Source of the DNA: PNOJ01 sp016706845
GTDB taxonomy: Bacteria > Krumholzibacteriota > Krumholzibacteriia > LZORAL124-64-63
Assembly: GCA_016706845.1 (NCBI GenBank)
Contig: JADJIV010000015.1
Coordinates: 1 to 64,000 of the forward strand
Length of the DNA stretch: 64,000 nt
Reading direction: 5' to 3'
Made by a program: the position numbers and the translations under genes. Shown here piece after piece: positions 53,853-63,395 of this stretch; the stretch's first letter is position 1, and each line of letters begins with the position of its first letter. A model generated the notes under the pieces. It searched no databases. It was not told the DNA's origin and worked only from the letters and a program-made list of their open reading frames with translations.

Positions 53853-54560
53853 TCAGCGCCAGCGCAGCAGCAGGGTCCGGGGGTCCAGTTCCATGTTGAT
53901 GTCCGGCGCCTCGGGGCGGTCGTGCGACTTCAGGATGCGCACCCGCACGTGGTCGGCGACGGACTCGAGCGCGACGATCAGGCTCAGGCGGTCGTCGAAA
54001 CGGGCCACCGACAGGGGGATGCCGCGCGCGTCGCACTCCTGTCCTTCGCGATGGGTGAGCGACGAGGTCCAGATCTCGGTGTTCCAGTCGCGGGCCAGCG
54101 CCAGCACGCCGTCGATCTCCCAGTCCTCGCAGTGCTCGAAGCGCGGCGTGCCGTCCATGATCACCATGTCGGGCTCGAAGTGGGCGGCGTCGCGCAGGAA
54201 CTCGGCCGTCCCGCGCAGCTTCTCCAGGGAGAAGGAGTCGCGGTTGTAGACCAGGATGTGGCGGTTGCGTTCGAGGTCCAGACGCAGTTCGAGGCGGTTC
54301 TCCAGCTTCTGGTTCTCGCAGATGTGCTGGAAGATCTCGAAGTAGAAGGCGCGCAGCTTCTCGATCGACTCCTCGGTGGAGATGTGCAGCACCTTGCGGC
54401 CCTGCAGCAGCGCGTCGACCGCCATGCCGACCAGCAGCGCGGTCTTGCCGACGCCGCGGCGGGACAGCACCACGCCCAGGTGGCCGCGGCCGAGGCCGCC
54501 GTCGGTGGCCTTCTCGAAGACCCGCAGCGGGCTGCGGAAGCGAATGTCCTTGGTGGGCAT
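53853..54560 (-). CDS. RecA/KaiC-like P-loop ATPase of unknown function
   Basis: 235 residues. Walker A is SRRGVGKTALLVGMAVDALL, followed by VLHISTEESIEKLR and a Walker B-like PDMVIMDGTPRFEH. The C-terminal half has WTSSLTHREG and ESVADHVRVRILKSHD. Looks like a single RecA-fold domain of the KaiC/DnaB-C or AAA_25 type, without helicase extensions. Starts 14 bp after the fusA stop, so it is probably co-expressed with EF-G. I do not recognise a named family. Confidence 0.7.
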   Translation of the reverse strand: MPTKDIRFRSPLRVFEKATDGGLGRGHLGVVLSRRGVGKTALLVGMAVDALLQGRKVLHISTEESIEKLRAFYFEIFQHICENQKLENRLELRLDLERNRHILVYNRDSFSLEKLRGTAEFLRDAAHFEPDMVIMDGTPRFEHCEDWEIDGVLALARDWNTEIWTSSLTHREGQECDARGIPLSVARFDDRLSLIVALESVADHVRVRILKSHDRPEAPDINMELDPRTLLLRWR

Positions 54561-54573
54561 CGTCGTTCCTCTC

Positions 54574-56664
<2,091 letters not shown>

Positions 56665-56989
56665 GGCGACCGCCGGGGCCCCGCCGGGGGGCCGTCTCGT
56701 TGGAGTGGTGGGGGGCGCCGCCATGCGGCGCGGCCCGCGGGGCGTCCTGCCCTCAAGAACGACGCCCGCCCCAGCCGGGACGGGCGTCGACGCGCGGAAT
56801 ATAGGCGGAATCCGGACTTTGGCAAGCGGATTTGCGCATTTTTAAGTTGGGGCGTGCGGGCAGCCACCGCCACCGGGATGAGAGGGGGGAGAGAGTTGGG
56901 TGTTAGGTGGAAGGGGGGCAGGGGGGGGCCTGGTGACCTAGGGAGGGAGGTTGTTTAACGGGCCAGGGCGGCCGGCCCGCCCGGCACCC
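56665..56989. other. Intergenic region with hairpin and G-rich tract
   Basis: About 325 bp between kbl and fusA. It holds an 8-bp hairpin GACGCCCG / CGGGCGTC (56761-56788, 12-nt loop) and, at 56877-56956, a strongly purine-rich plus strand with several runs of six to eight G that could fold into a G-quadruplex. No gene seen. Confidence 0.6.
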
Positions 56990-58186
56990 TCAGATCGCAC
57001 CGTGACGCCGGCCGACCTTTCGGAAGGCCTCCAGGCAGCGCTCGACGTGGTCGGGCGCGTGGGCGGCCGAGGCCTGCAGCCGGATCCGGGCCTGCCCCTT
57101 CGGCACCACGGGGAAGCTGAAGCCGATGCAGTAGATGCCCTCGTCCAGCAGGTCGCGGGCCACGCCCTGGGCCATCAGCGCGTCGTTCTCGTGCCGGCGG
57201 AAGTGCACCGGGACGATGGGATGCTCGCCGGGGTCGACGTCGAAGCCCAGCTCGCGCAGGCCGGCGCGCAGCCGGCGCTGGTTGGCGTCCAGGGCCCGCA
57301 GCGGCGCCGGGTCCTCGCGCAGGATGCGCAGCACCTCGAGCGTGGCCCCGCAGACCACCGGCGGCAGGGAGTTGCTGAACAGGTAGGGGCGCGACTTCTG
57401 GCGCAGCCAGGCCACGATCTCCGCGGGTCCGGCGGTGCAGCCGCCCAGACCGCCGCCCAGGGCCTTGCCCAGGGTGGTGGTGATCATGTCGACGCGCCCC
57501 ATCACGCCGAACTTCTCGTGGGTGCCGCGCCCGGTCGGGCCGGTGAAGCCGGTCGCGTGGCTCTCGTCGACCAGGACCAGCGCGTCGAACCGCTCGGCCA
57601 GGTCGCAGATCTCCGGCAGGCGGGCGTAGTCGCCGTCCATCGAGAACACGCCGTCGGTGACGATCATGCGCAGGCGCGCGTCGGCCGCCTCCTCGAGGCG
57701 CCGCGCGAGGTCGTCCATGTCGGCGTGGCGGTAGATCGAGCGCCGGGCCTTGCAGAGGCGCACCCCGTCGATGATCGAGGCGTGGTTGAGCTGGTCGGTG
57801 ATCAGCGCGGCGTCGGCGTCCAGCAGCGGCTCGAACACGCCGCCGTTGGCGTCGAAGCAGGCGGCGTAGAGCAGGCAGTCCTCGAGGCCGAGGAAGTCGG
57901 CCAGCTCCCGCTCCAGCTCGCGGTGCAGCTCGGTCGTGCCGCAGATGAAGCGCACCGAGCTCAGGCCGTAGGCCCAGCGGTCCAGCGCGCGTCGCGAGGC
58001 CTCGACCACGCGCGGGTCCGAGGCCAGGCCCAGGTAGTTGTTGGCGCAGAAGTTCAGGACCCGCCGGCCGCCGACCAGGATCTCGGCGCCCTGCGGCCCC
58101 TGCAGCACGCGCTCTTCCTTGAAGAGCCCCTGCTCCCGCAGCGCATCCAGTTCGCGGCGCAGCTGGCCGACCAGCGTTCCATGCAT
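56990..58186 (-). CDS. kbl: 2-amino-3-ketobutyrate CoA ligase (glycine C-acetyltransferase)
   Basis: 398-residue PLP enzyme of the alpha-oxoamine synthase family; Kbl makes glycine and acetyl-CoA in threonine breakdown. Features: LNFCANNYLGLASDPRVVEA, GLSSVRFICGTTELHRELER, HASIIDGVRLCKA, DESHATGF, and the PLP Lys in TTTLGKALGGGLGG (about residue 240). The RFICGT-H-LE signature favours Kbl over BioF. No tdh is next to it in the window. Confidence 0.92.
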   Translation of the reverse strand: MHGTLVGQLRRELDALREQGLFKEERVLQGPQGAEILVGGRRVLNFCANNYLGLASDPRVVEASRRALDRWAYGLSSVRFICGTTELHRELERELADFLGLEDCLLYAACFDANGGVFEPLLDADAALITDQLNHASIIDGVRLCKARRSIYRHADMDDLARRLEEAADARLRMIVTDGVFSMDGDYARLPEICDLAERFDALVLVDESHATGFTGPTGRGTHEKFGVMGRVDMITTTLGKALGGGLGGCTAGPAEIVAWLRQKSRPYLFSNSLPPVVCGATLEVLRILREDPAPLRALDANQRRLRAGLRELGFDVDPGEHPIVPVHFRRHENDALMAQGVARDLLDEGIYCIGFSFPVVPKGQARIRLQASAAHAPDHVERCLEAFRKVGRRHGAI

Positions 58187-58197
58187 GTCGGGACTCC

Positions 58198-59216
58198 CTA
58201 GCGGTAGCGCGCCTTCATCTGGTCGAGGGTCGTCGCGGGCACCTTGTCGCCCCAGCCGGCCTGCCCGAAGGCGATCATGCGGTCCCGGACCACCGCGGCC
58301 ATCGCGTCGCGCGACGGCTTCAGGTAGTCGCGGGGGTCGAACTTCTCGGGGTGCTCGGCGAACACCTTGCGGATGGCGCCGGTGATGGCCAGGCGGTTGT
58401 CGGTGTCGACGTTGATCTTGCGCACGCCGTGGCGGATGCCGCGCTGGATCGCCTCGACGGGCACGCCGTAGGTCTCGGGCATCTGGCCGCCGTAGCGGTT
58501 GATGATCTCGACCAGCTCCTGCGGCACCGAGCTGCTGCCGTGCATCACCAGGTGGGTGTTCGGCAGGCGGCGGTTGATCTCCTCGATGAGGTCCATCTTC
58601 AGCACGTCGCCGCCCGGCTTCTTGGTGAACTTGTAGGCGCCGTGGCTGGTGCCGATGGCCACGGCCAGCGCGTCGCAGCCGGTCTCGGCGGCGAAGCGCT
58701 CGGCCTCCGCCGGGTCCGTCAGGTGGGCCAGGGCGGCGTCCCCGGTCAGCCCGGCGCCGTGCCCGTCCTCGATGCCGCCGAGGCAGCCGATCTCGGCCTC
58801 GACCGTGACGCCCAGGGCGTGGGCTTCGCCACGACCTCGCGCGTGACCTTCACGTTCTGCTCGTAGGTGGCCGGCGTCTTGCCGTCCTCCAGCAGCGAGC
58901 CGTCCATCATCACCGAGGTGAAGCCCTGCTCGATGGCGGAGAAGCAGGTGGCCGGGCTGTTGCCGTGGTCCTGGTGCATGGCGATGGGCAGGTGCGGGTG
59001 CAGCTCGGCCGCGGCCAGCATCAGGTGGCGCAGGTAGTTGTCCTGCGAGTAGGAGCGCGCGCCGCGCGAGGCCTGCACGATGACCGGCGAGTTGGTCTCC
59101 TCGGCCGCCTGCATGATCGACTGGATCTGCTCCATGTTGTTCACGTTGAAGGCGCCGACCCCGTAGCCGTGCTCGGCGGCGTGGTCCAGCAGCACTCTCA
59201 TCGGTACCAGGGGCAT
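58198..59216 (-). CDS. fba: Fructose-bisphosphate aldolase, class II (frameshifted)
   Basis: About 340 residues across a missing base at about 58831. Start MPLVPMRVLLDHAAEHGYGV with GAFNVNNMEQIQSI. Zinc ligands in AMHQDHG, then HALGVTVEAEIGCLGG (bridge of the shift), GTSHGAYKF, VMHGSSSVPQELVE, the DTDNR substrate loop in KINVDTDNRLAITGAIRKVF, and the end DQMKARY. Longer type II enzyme as in many FCB and cyanobacterial genomes. Glycolysis/gluconeogenesis. Confidence 0.93.
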
Positions 59217-59377
59217 GACGGTCTCCTTGATCGGGGGCCCGGCGCGGGGCGTGGACGTCCGTCCCGCACTCGCGCGGGAATGTAACGCGCAAGCGGCCGG
59301 GGGGCAATCCTGTGAAAAAGGAACCCCGCAGAAAAACGAACCCCGCAGCCATGGGGCCGCGGGGTCGCGAGCGGAGG

Positions 59378-59736
59378 TGGTGGAGGCGGCGGGAATCGAA
59401 CCCGCGTCCGAAGCCGGTCCCCCGCCGGCGTCTACATGCTTAGCCGCTGATCGATCTCGTTCCGCGCCTGGCTCAGCGACAGGCCGAGCGTGGAACCAGT
59501 CTCCATTAAGATCTCGTCCGTCCCCAGGAGACCCGGTTCAGGACCAGACGCCAGATGACGGCGCTCCGCCGGAGGGACTGGCGTCCCTCTCTCCGGGGAA
59601 CGCGCTGCGTGTTTATTTACGCAGCGAGAGCGAAGTGCTCTGTGTCATTTGTTTTGTTCCCAGCGTTTTACGAGATGACTGGAATCTCGGCATGCTGCCA
59701 ACGGTCCCCCGACCCCGTCGAAGCCATGTCGCCCCC
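59378..59736 (-). ncRNA. ssrA: tmRNA (ssrA)
   Basis: 359-nt one-piece tmRNA that rescues stalled ribosomes. The 5' end GGGGGCGACATGGCTTCGAC and 3' end GTTCGATTCCCGCCGCCTCC-ACCA form the tRNA-like acceptor and T arm. The tag frame on the minus strand (59617-59664) ends GAGCACTTCGCTCTCGCTGCG-TAA, encoding (A)GNKTNDTEHFALAA with the normal degron end ALAA. The resume codon is GCT or GGG at about 59659-59664. Confidence 0.96.
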
Positions 59737-59757
59737 ACGAGATCGCTTAACCCCCAC

Positions 59758-59786
59758 AACGTACCACAACCCCTGTGCTCTGTCAA
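59758..59786 (-). promoter_or_regulatory. Predicted promoter of ssrA
   Basis: Perfect TTGACA (59781-59786), 17-bp spacer, TACGTT (59758-59763), 21 bp before the mature tmRNA 5' end, which would leave a short leader for RNase P. Confidence 0.55.
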
Positions 59787-59831
59787 AGCGGGCGGTTCAG
59801 GCTGCGGGATCGTTGTGCGCTGGCCGTGATG

Positions 59832-59980
59832 CGACTCGGATCCGCACATCCTGCCGAGACAGGGGGCGCTCGTCGGGCACATCCTGTGCCCGGCTCGCTT
59901 GGCCTTTCGGCCCTTCCGCCATCCTGGCTCCAGGGCCTGCAGGACACCCCTGTCTCGGCAGGATGTGCGGATCCGAGTCG
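59832..59980. repeat. 149-bp inverted-repeat element, copy 1
   Basis: Perfect 34-bp inverted arms (59832-59865 and 59947-59980; outer end CGACTCGGATCC, inner end GAGACAGGGG) enclose an 81-bp core. The core has a hairpin CGGGCAC-ATCCT-GTGCCCG (59874-59892), a GGCC-TTTC-GGCC hairpin and a GCC-ATCCT-GGC hairpin. Same total, arm and core lengths as copy 2, and similar to its reverse complement. No T-run at either end. Not coding. It sits between ssrA and the 60049 gene. Confidence 0.9.
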
Positions 59981-60048
59981 AACAGCAGCATGGGCATGGC
60001 GGGGACGATTTCGCAGCCGGGACCGGTGCAGATGACGGCGGGGGTTGA

Positions 60049-60682
60049 TCAGCGGGCGTAGAGCGCTTTGACTTCGCCCCAGGTCGACTCGTCGGACGAT
60101 ACGACGCCGGTCCAGGCGACCAGTTCGCCGCCTTCGTCGATCACCGGGCCGAGCTGCCGGTGCAGTTTGTAGGTCCACTGGCGCAGGAACCAGGGGCCGT
60201 CGAACGTGATCATCTGCATCACCATCGTCTCGAAGTCGCCGGCCGGCGTCGTGACCGTTTCCGTGCCGGTCACGGAGCAGTGGAGCGTCGCGGCGAAGGA
60301 GCCGTAGCCGTAGTCGACCGTCGTCTGGCTCTGCCACTGCTTGCCGACCGTGAGCGGCAGGTCCAGGAACAGCACCGGCGGCGTGAGCGTGAAGAAGTCG
60401 GGATCGACCCAGGACTTGCACATCCAGCCGGACCCGCCCCACAGGACGTCCCCGTCTTCGCTGAGCCGATAGTTTTGGGAACCCGGAACAATCGGCGCTC
60501 ATGTAGCTCCTGGCGTACCAGTCCGGGTTGACGTTCTGATGGATCTCGACTGCCAGCGGGCCGCTTGACAACTGGTAGGTGAACGTCGTCCCCGGCGTCA
60601 GCGGCCAGTAGTCCGCACCGACGGCTGCACCGGCCAGCACAACCAGGAAGAAAACCACAACCGACACCCGGACCGCACGCAC
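60049..60682 (-). CDS. Secreted protein with W-x-x-V-K-x-L-Y C-terminal tail (frameshifted)
   Basis: About 211 residues. The GTG start (60680-60682), 8 bp after GGAGG, gives a signal peptide (VRVSVVVFFLVVLAGAAVGA), then DYWPLTPGTTFTYQ, a pattern of secreted 'YFPL..G..W.Y' proteins. An extra T at about 60475 shifts the frame; bridged, it continues DCSGSQNYRLSEDGDVLWGG and WMCKSWVDPDFF. It has TTPAGDFETMVMQ and ends SDESTWGEVKALYAR. It is bracketed by the two 149-bp elements. Function unknown; shares its tail with the 32625, 41265 and 42288 proteins. Confidence 0.78.
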
Positions 60683-60787
60683 GACCGCTACCTCCAAGCA
60701 TGGGCGATTACTAAGAATGCCATCATATCATGCCGCGAAGGAGCGCTCCAGGGGATCCGCTCCCCTTCCGACTGCAAGTGGCGGCTG

Positions 60788-60936
60788 CACCGCTGAACCA
60801 CCCGACCGGCCGGGTCGGGGGCGTCTGGAGGGACCCTGCGCCAGGAGGGCGCGGGGCCCCGTAAGTCGAGCGCCCCGGGCACACGAGGTGCCCGGGGCGC
60901 GTCCCCCGACCCGGCCGGTCGGGTGGTTCAGCGGTG
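60788..60936. repeat. 149-bp inverted-repeat element, copy 2
   Basis: Perfect 34-bp arms (60788-60821 and 60903-60936; outer end CACCGCTGAACC, inner end CGGGTCGGGGG) with an 81-bp core. The core has a 13-bp hairpin GCGCCCCGGGCAC-CTCGT-GTGCCCGGGGCGC and a GCGCC-CTCCT-GGCGC hairpin on the minus strand. Aligned without gaps, its reverse complement matches copy 1 at about 60-65% of positions (hand count), including both 5-nt-loop hairpins. Ends 4 bp before the gdhA stop codon. Confidence 0.9.
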
Positions 60937-60940
60937 TCCG

Positions 60941-62299
60941 CTACACCACGCCCTGGTCCATCATGGCGTCGGCGACCTTCAGGAAGCCGGCGATGTTGGC
61001 GCCGTTGACGTAGTTGCCCGGCGTGCCGAAGGCCTCGGCGGTCTCCACGCAGTTCTTGTGGATGGACTTCATGATGCCGTGCAGCTTCGCGTCGACCTCT
61101 TCGCGGCTCCAGGAGAGGCGCATGCTGTTCTGCGACATCTCGAGGCCCGAGGTCGCCACGCCGCCGGCGTTGGCGGCCTTGCCGGGGCCGTAGAGGATCT
61201 TCGCGTCGACGAACTGCTCGACGCCCGCCGGCACCGTGGGCATGTTCGCGCCCTCGGAGACCACGTAGACGCCGTTGCGCAGCAGGTTCGCCGCGTCCTT
61301 GGCGTTGACCTCGTTCTGGGTGGCGCTGGGGAAGGCGCAGTCGGCCTTGTGGTCCCACAGCGGGTTGAACGCGGCGCCGGGATCGATGGCCTTGTAGACG
61401 GCCTTCGGGTACTTGTCGCAGTACTCCTTGATGCGGCCGCGCTTGACGTTCTTCAGGTTCATGACGAACGCCAGCTTGTCGCGGTCGATGCCCTGCTCGT
61501 CGTAGATGTAGCCCGCGGAGTCGGAGACGGTCACCGGCTTGCCGCCGAGGTCGAGGAGCTTCTCGACCGTGTACTGGGCGACGTTGCCCGAGCCGGACAC
61601 CAGGCAGGTCTTGCCCTTGAGGTCCTGCTTGCGGGTCGCGAGCATCTCCTGCGCGAAGTACACGGCGCCGTAGCCCGTGGCCTCGGGGCGGATCAGCGAG
61701 CCGCCCCACTTCAGGGCCTTGCCCGTCAGCACGCCGGTGAACTGGTTGGTGATGCGCTTGTACTGGCCGAACATGAAGCCGATCTCGCGGCCGCCCACGC
61801 CGATGTCGCCGGCGGGCACGTCGGTGTCCGGACCGATGTGGCGGAACAGCTCGGTCATGAAGCTCTGCGTGAAGCGCATCACCTCATTGTCGCTCTTGCC
61901 CTTCGGATCGAAGTCGGAGCCGCCCTTGCCGCCGCCCATGGGCAGCGTGGTGAGCGCGTTCTTGAAGGTCTGCTCGAAGGCGAGGAACTTCAGGATGCCC
62001 AGGTTGACCGAGGGGTGGAAGCGCAGGCCGCCCTTGTAGGGGCCGATGGCGCTGTTCATCTCGATGCGGAAGCCGCGGTTGACCTGGACCTCGCCCTGGT
62101 CGTTCATCCACGGCACCCGGAACAGGATCACGCGCTCGGGTTCGACGATGCGCTCCATGATCTTCGCCTTGCGGTACTCGGGGCGCTTGTCGAGCACGGG
62201 CCACAGGGACTCCACGACCTCTTGCACGGCCTGGTGGAATTCCTTCTGCTCGGGGTTCTTGGCCACGACCTGATCCATGAAAGCCTTGAATTCAGCCAT
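60941..62299 (-). CDS. gdhA: NADP-type glutamate dehydrogenase
   Basis: 452 residues, hexameric small GDH that fixes ammonia onto 2-oxoglutarate. Motifs: MNSAIGPYKGGLRFHPSVN, the catalytic Lys region LPMGGGKGGSDFDPKGKSD, DVPAGDIGVGGREIGFMFGQY, the Rossmann LVSGSGNVAQYTVEKL, FPSATQNEVNAKDA, EGANMPTVP and the C-terminal NSMRLSWSREEVD. Length and sequence fit the NADPH-dependent enterobacterial type. Intact. Divergent from the downstream phosphoesterase. Confidence 0.96.
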   Translation of the reverse strand: MAEFKAFMDQVVAKNPEQKEFHQAVQEVVESLWPVLDKRPEYRKAKIMERIVEPERVILFRVPWMNDQGEVQVNRGFRIEMNSAIGPYKGGLRFHPSVNLGILKFLAFEQTFKNALTTLPMGGGKGGSDFDPKGKSDNEVMRFTQSFMTELFRHIGPDTDVPAGDIGVGGREIGFMFGQYKRITNQFTGVLTGKALKWGGSLIRPEATGYGAVYFAQEMLATRKQDLKGKTCLVSGSGNVAQYTVEKLLDLGGKPVTVSDSAGYIYDEQGIDRDKLAFVMNLKNVKRGRIKEYCDKYPKAVYKAIDPGAAFNPLWDHKADCAFPSATQNEVNAKDAANLLRNGVYVVSEGANMPTVPAGVEQFVDAKILYGPGKAANAGGVATSGLEMSQNSMRLSWSREEVDAKLHGIMKSIHKNCVETAEAFGTPGNYVNGANIAGFLKVADAMMDQGVV

Positions 62300-62548
62300 G
62301 TCGGCTCTCCCGCGGTGAGGGACCGTCCCTGGGCAACCGTGAGCTCGGCTGCGCCTGTTGAATCGACAACGAATCTAGGCGGCGGCCGGGCAGAAGCAAA
62401 ACAATATTCACAGGGCCGGGGTGGGTGAATCCCCTTATCGGAAGGGAAGATCCGGCGCCATCCAGGCCTGAATCACTCCCCATTGATCCGCGGTTGCGCC
62501 CCACCGGTGCAGGACGCACCATGACGGCCGACAGCCGGGAGGGAACCG

Positions 62549-63391
62549 ATGGGCCTCTGCCACTTCGCGACCGACCTGCACGGCCGGCCGGACCGCTACC
62601 GCAAGCTCTGGGACGCGGCCGCCGCCGAACGCCCCACCGCCCTGTTCCTGGGCGGCGACCTGCTGCCGCACCGGCTCGCCACGGGCGGCGACTTCGCCGC
62701 CGGGGTGCTGGCCGACGGCTTCCGCCGGCTGCGCGCGGACCTGGGTCCCGCCTACCCCGCGGTCTTCCTGATCCCCGGCAACGACGATCCCGCCGCCGAA
62801 CTGCCCGGCTTCGCCGCGGGCGAGGACGAGGGTCTCTGGATCCAGGCGCACGGCCGGCGCGTGGCCTGGGGCGACCGGCTGGTGCTGGGCTACGCCTGCA
62901 TCCCGCCGTCGCCGTTCCTGCTGAAGGACTGGGAGCGTTACGACGTGTCGCGGTTCGTGGATCCCGGCTGCGTGCCGCCGGAAGAGGGCCGCCGGACCGT
63001 GGCGCGCGAGGAGCGCGAGATCAGGCTGGCGACCATCGCGGCGGAACTGGAGGAGCTGGCGGGCGACGCGGACCTCGCGCGGGCGATCTGCCTGTTCCAC
63101 TGCCCGCCGTACGGCTGCTCCCTGGACCGCGCCGCCCTGGACGGGCGGCTGGTCGACCACGCGCCGGTGGACGTGCACATCGGGAGCATCGCGATCCGGA
63201 AGTTCCTCGAGGCGCGGCGCCCGCCGCTGTCGCTGCACGGCCACGTGCACGAGGCCGCGCGGCTGACCGGCGCCTGGCGCGAGACGATCGGCGCCACGCT
63301 GGCCTGCAACGGCGCCCACGACGGACCGGAACTGGCCCTGGTGCGCTTCGATCCCGACGCCCCCGCGGCGGCCGCGCGCGTCCTGCTCTAG
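62549..63391 (+). CDS. Calcineurin-like metallophosphoesterase
   Basis: 280 residues with the binuclear-metal motifs in order: ATDLHGRPDRY (D-x-H), FLGGDLLPH (GGD), LIPGNDDPA (GND), LFHCPPYGCSLDR (His) and LSLHGHVHEAARL (GHxH). Cytosolic. The ATG has GGGAGGGAAC 5 bp upstream. Similar single-domain phosphoesterases hydrolyse phosphomono- or diesters; substrate unknown. Confidence 0.9.
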   Translation: MGLCHFATDLHGRPDRYRKLWDAAAAERPTALFLGGDLLPHRLATGGDFAAGVLADGFRRLRADLGPAYPAVFLIPGNDDPAAELPGFAAGEDEGLWIQAHGRRVAWGDRLVLGYACIPPSPFLLKDWERYDVSRFVDPGCVPPEEGRRTVAREEREIRLATIAAELEELAGDADLARAICLFHCPPYGCSLDRAALDGRLVDHAPVDVHIGSIAIRKFLEARRPPLSLHGHVHEAARLTGAWRETIGATLACNGAHDGPELALVRFDPDAPAAAARVLL

Positions 63392-63395
63392 GGGT

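Noticed and set aside
59832..60936. The two inverted-repeat elements as ordinary intrinsic terminators
   Set aside because: Arms of 34 bp with 81-bp structured cores are far too large, neither has a T-run, and the two copies are homologous over their whole length.
62300..62548. A gene or riboswitch in the divergent gap between gdhA and the phosphoesterase
   Set aside because: Short open frames here lack ribosome sites and coding character, and no known riboswitch core was recognised. Only leaders and presumed promoters are expected.
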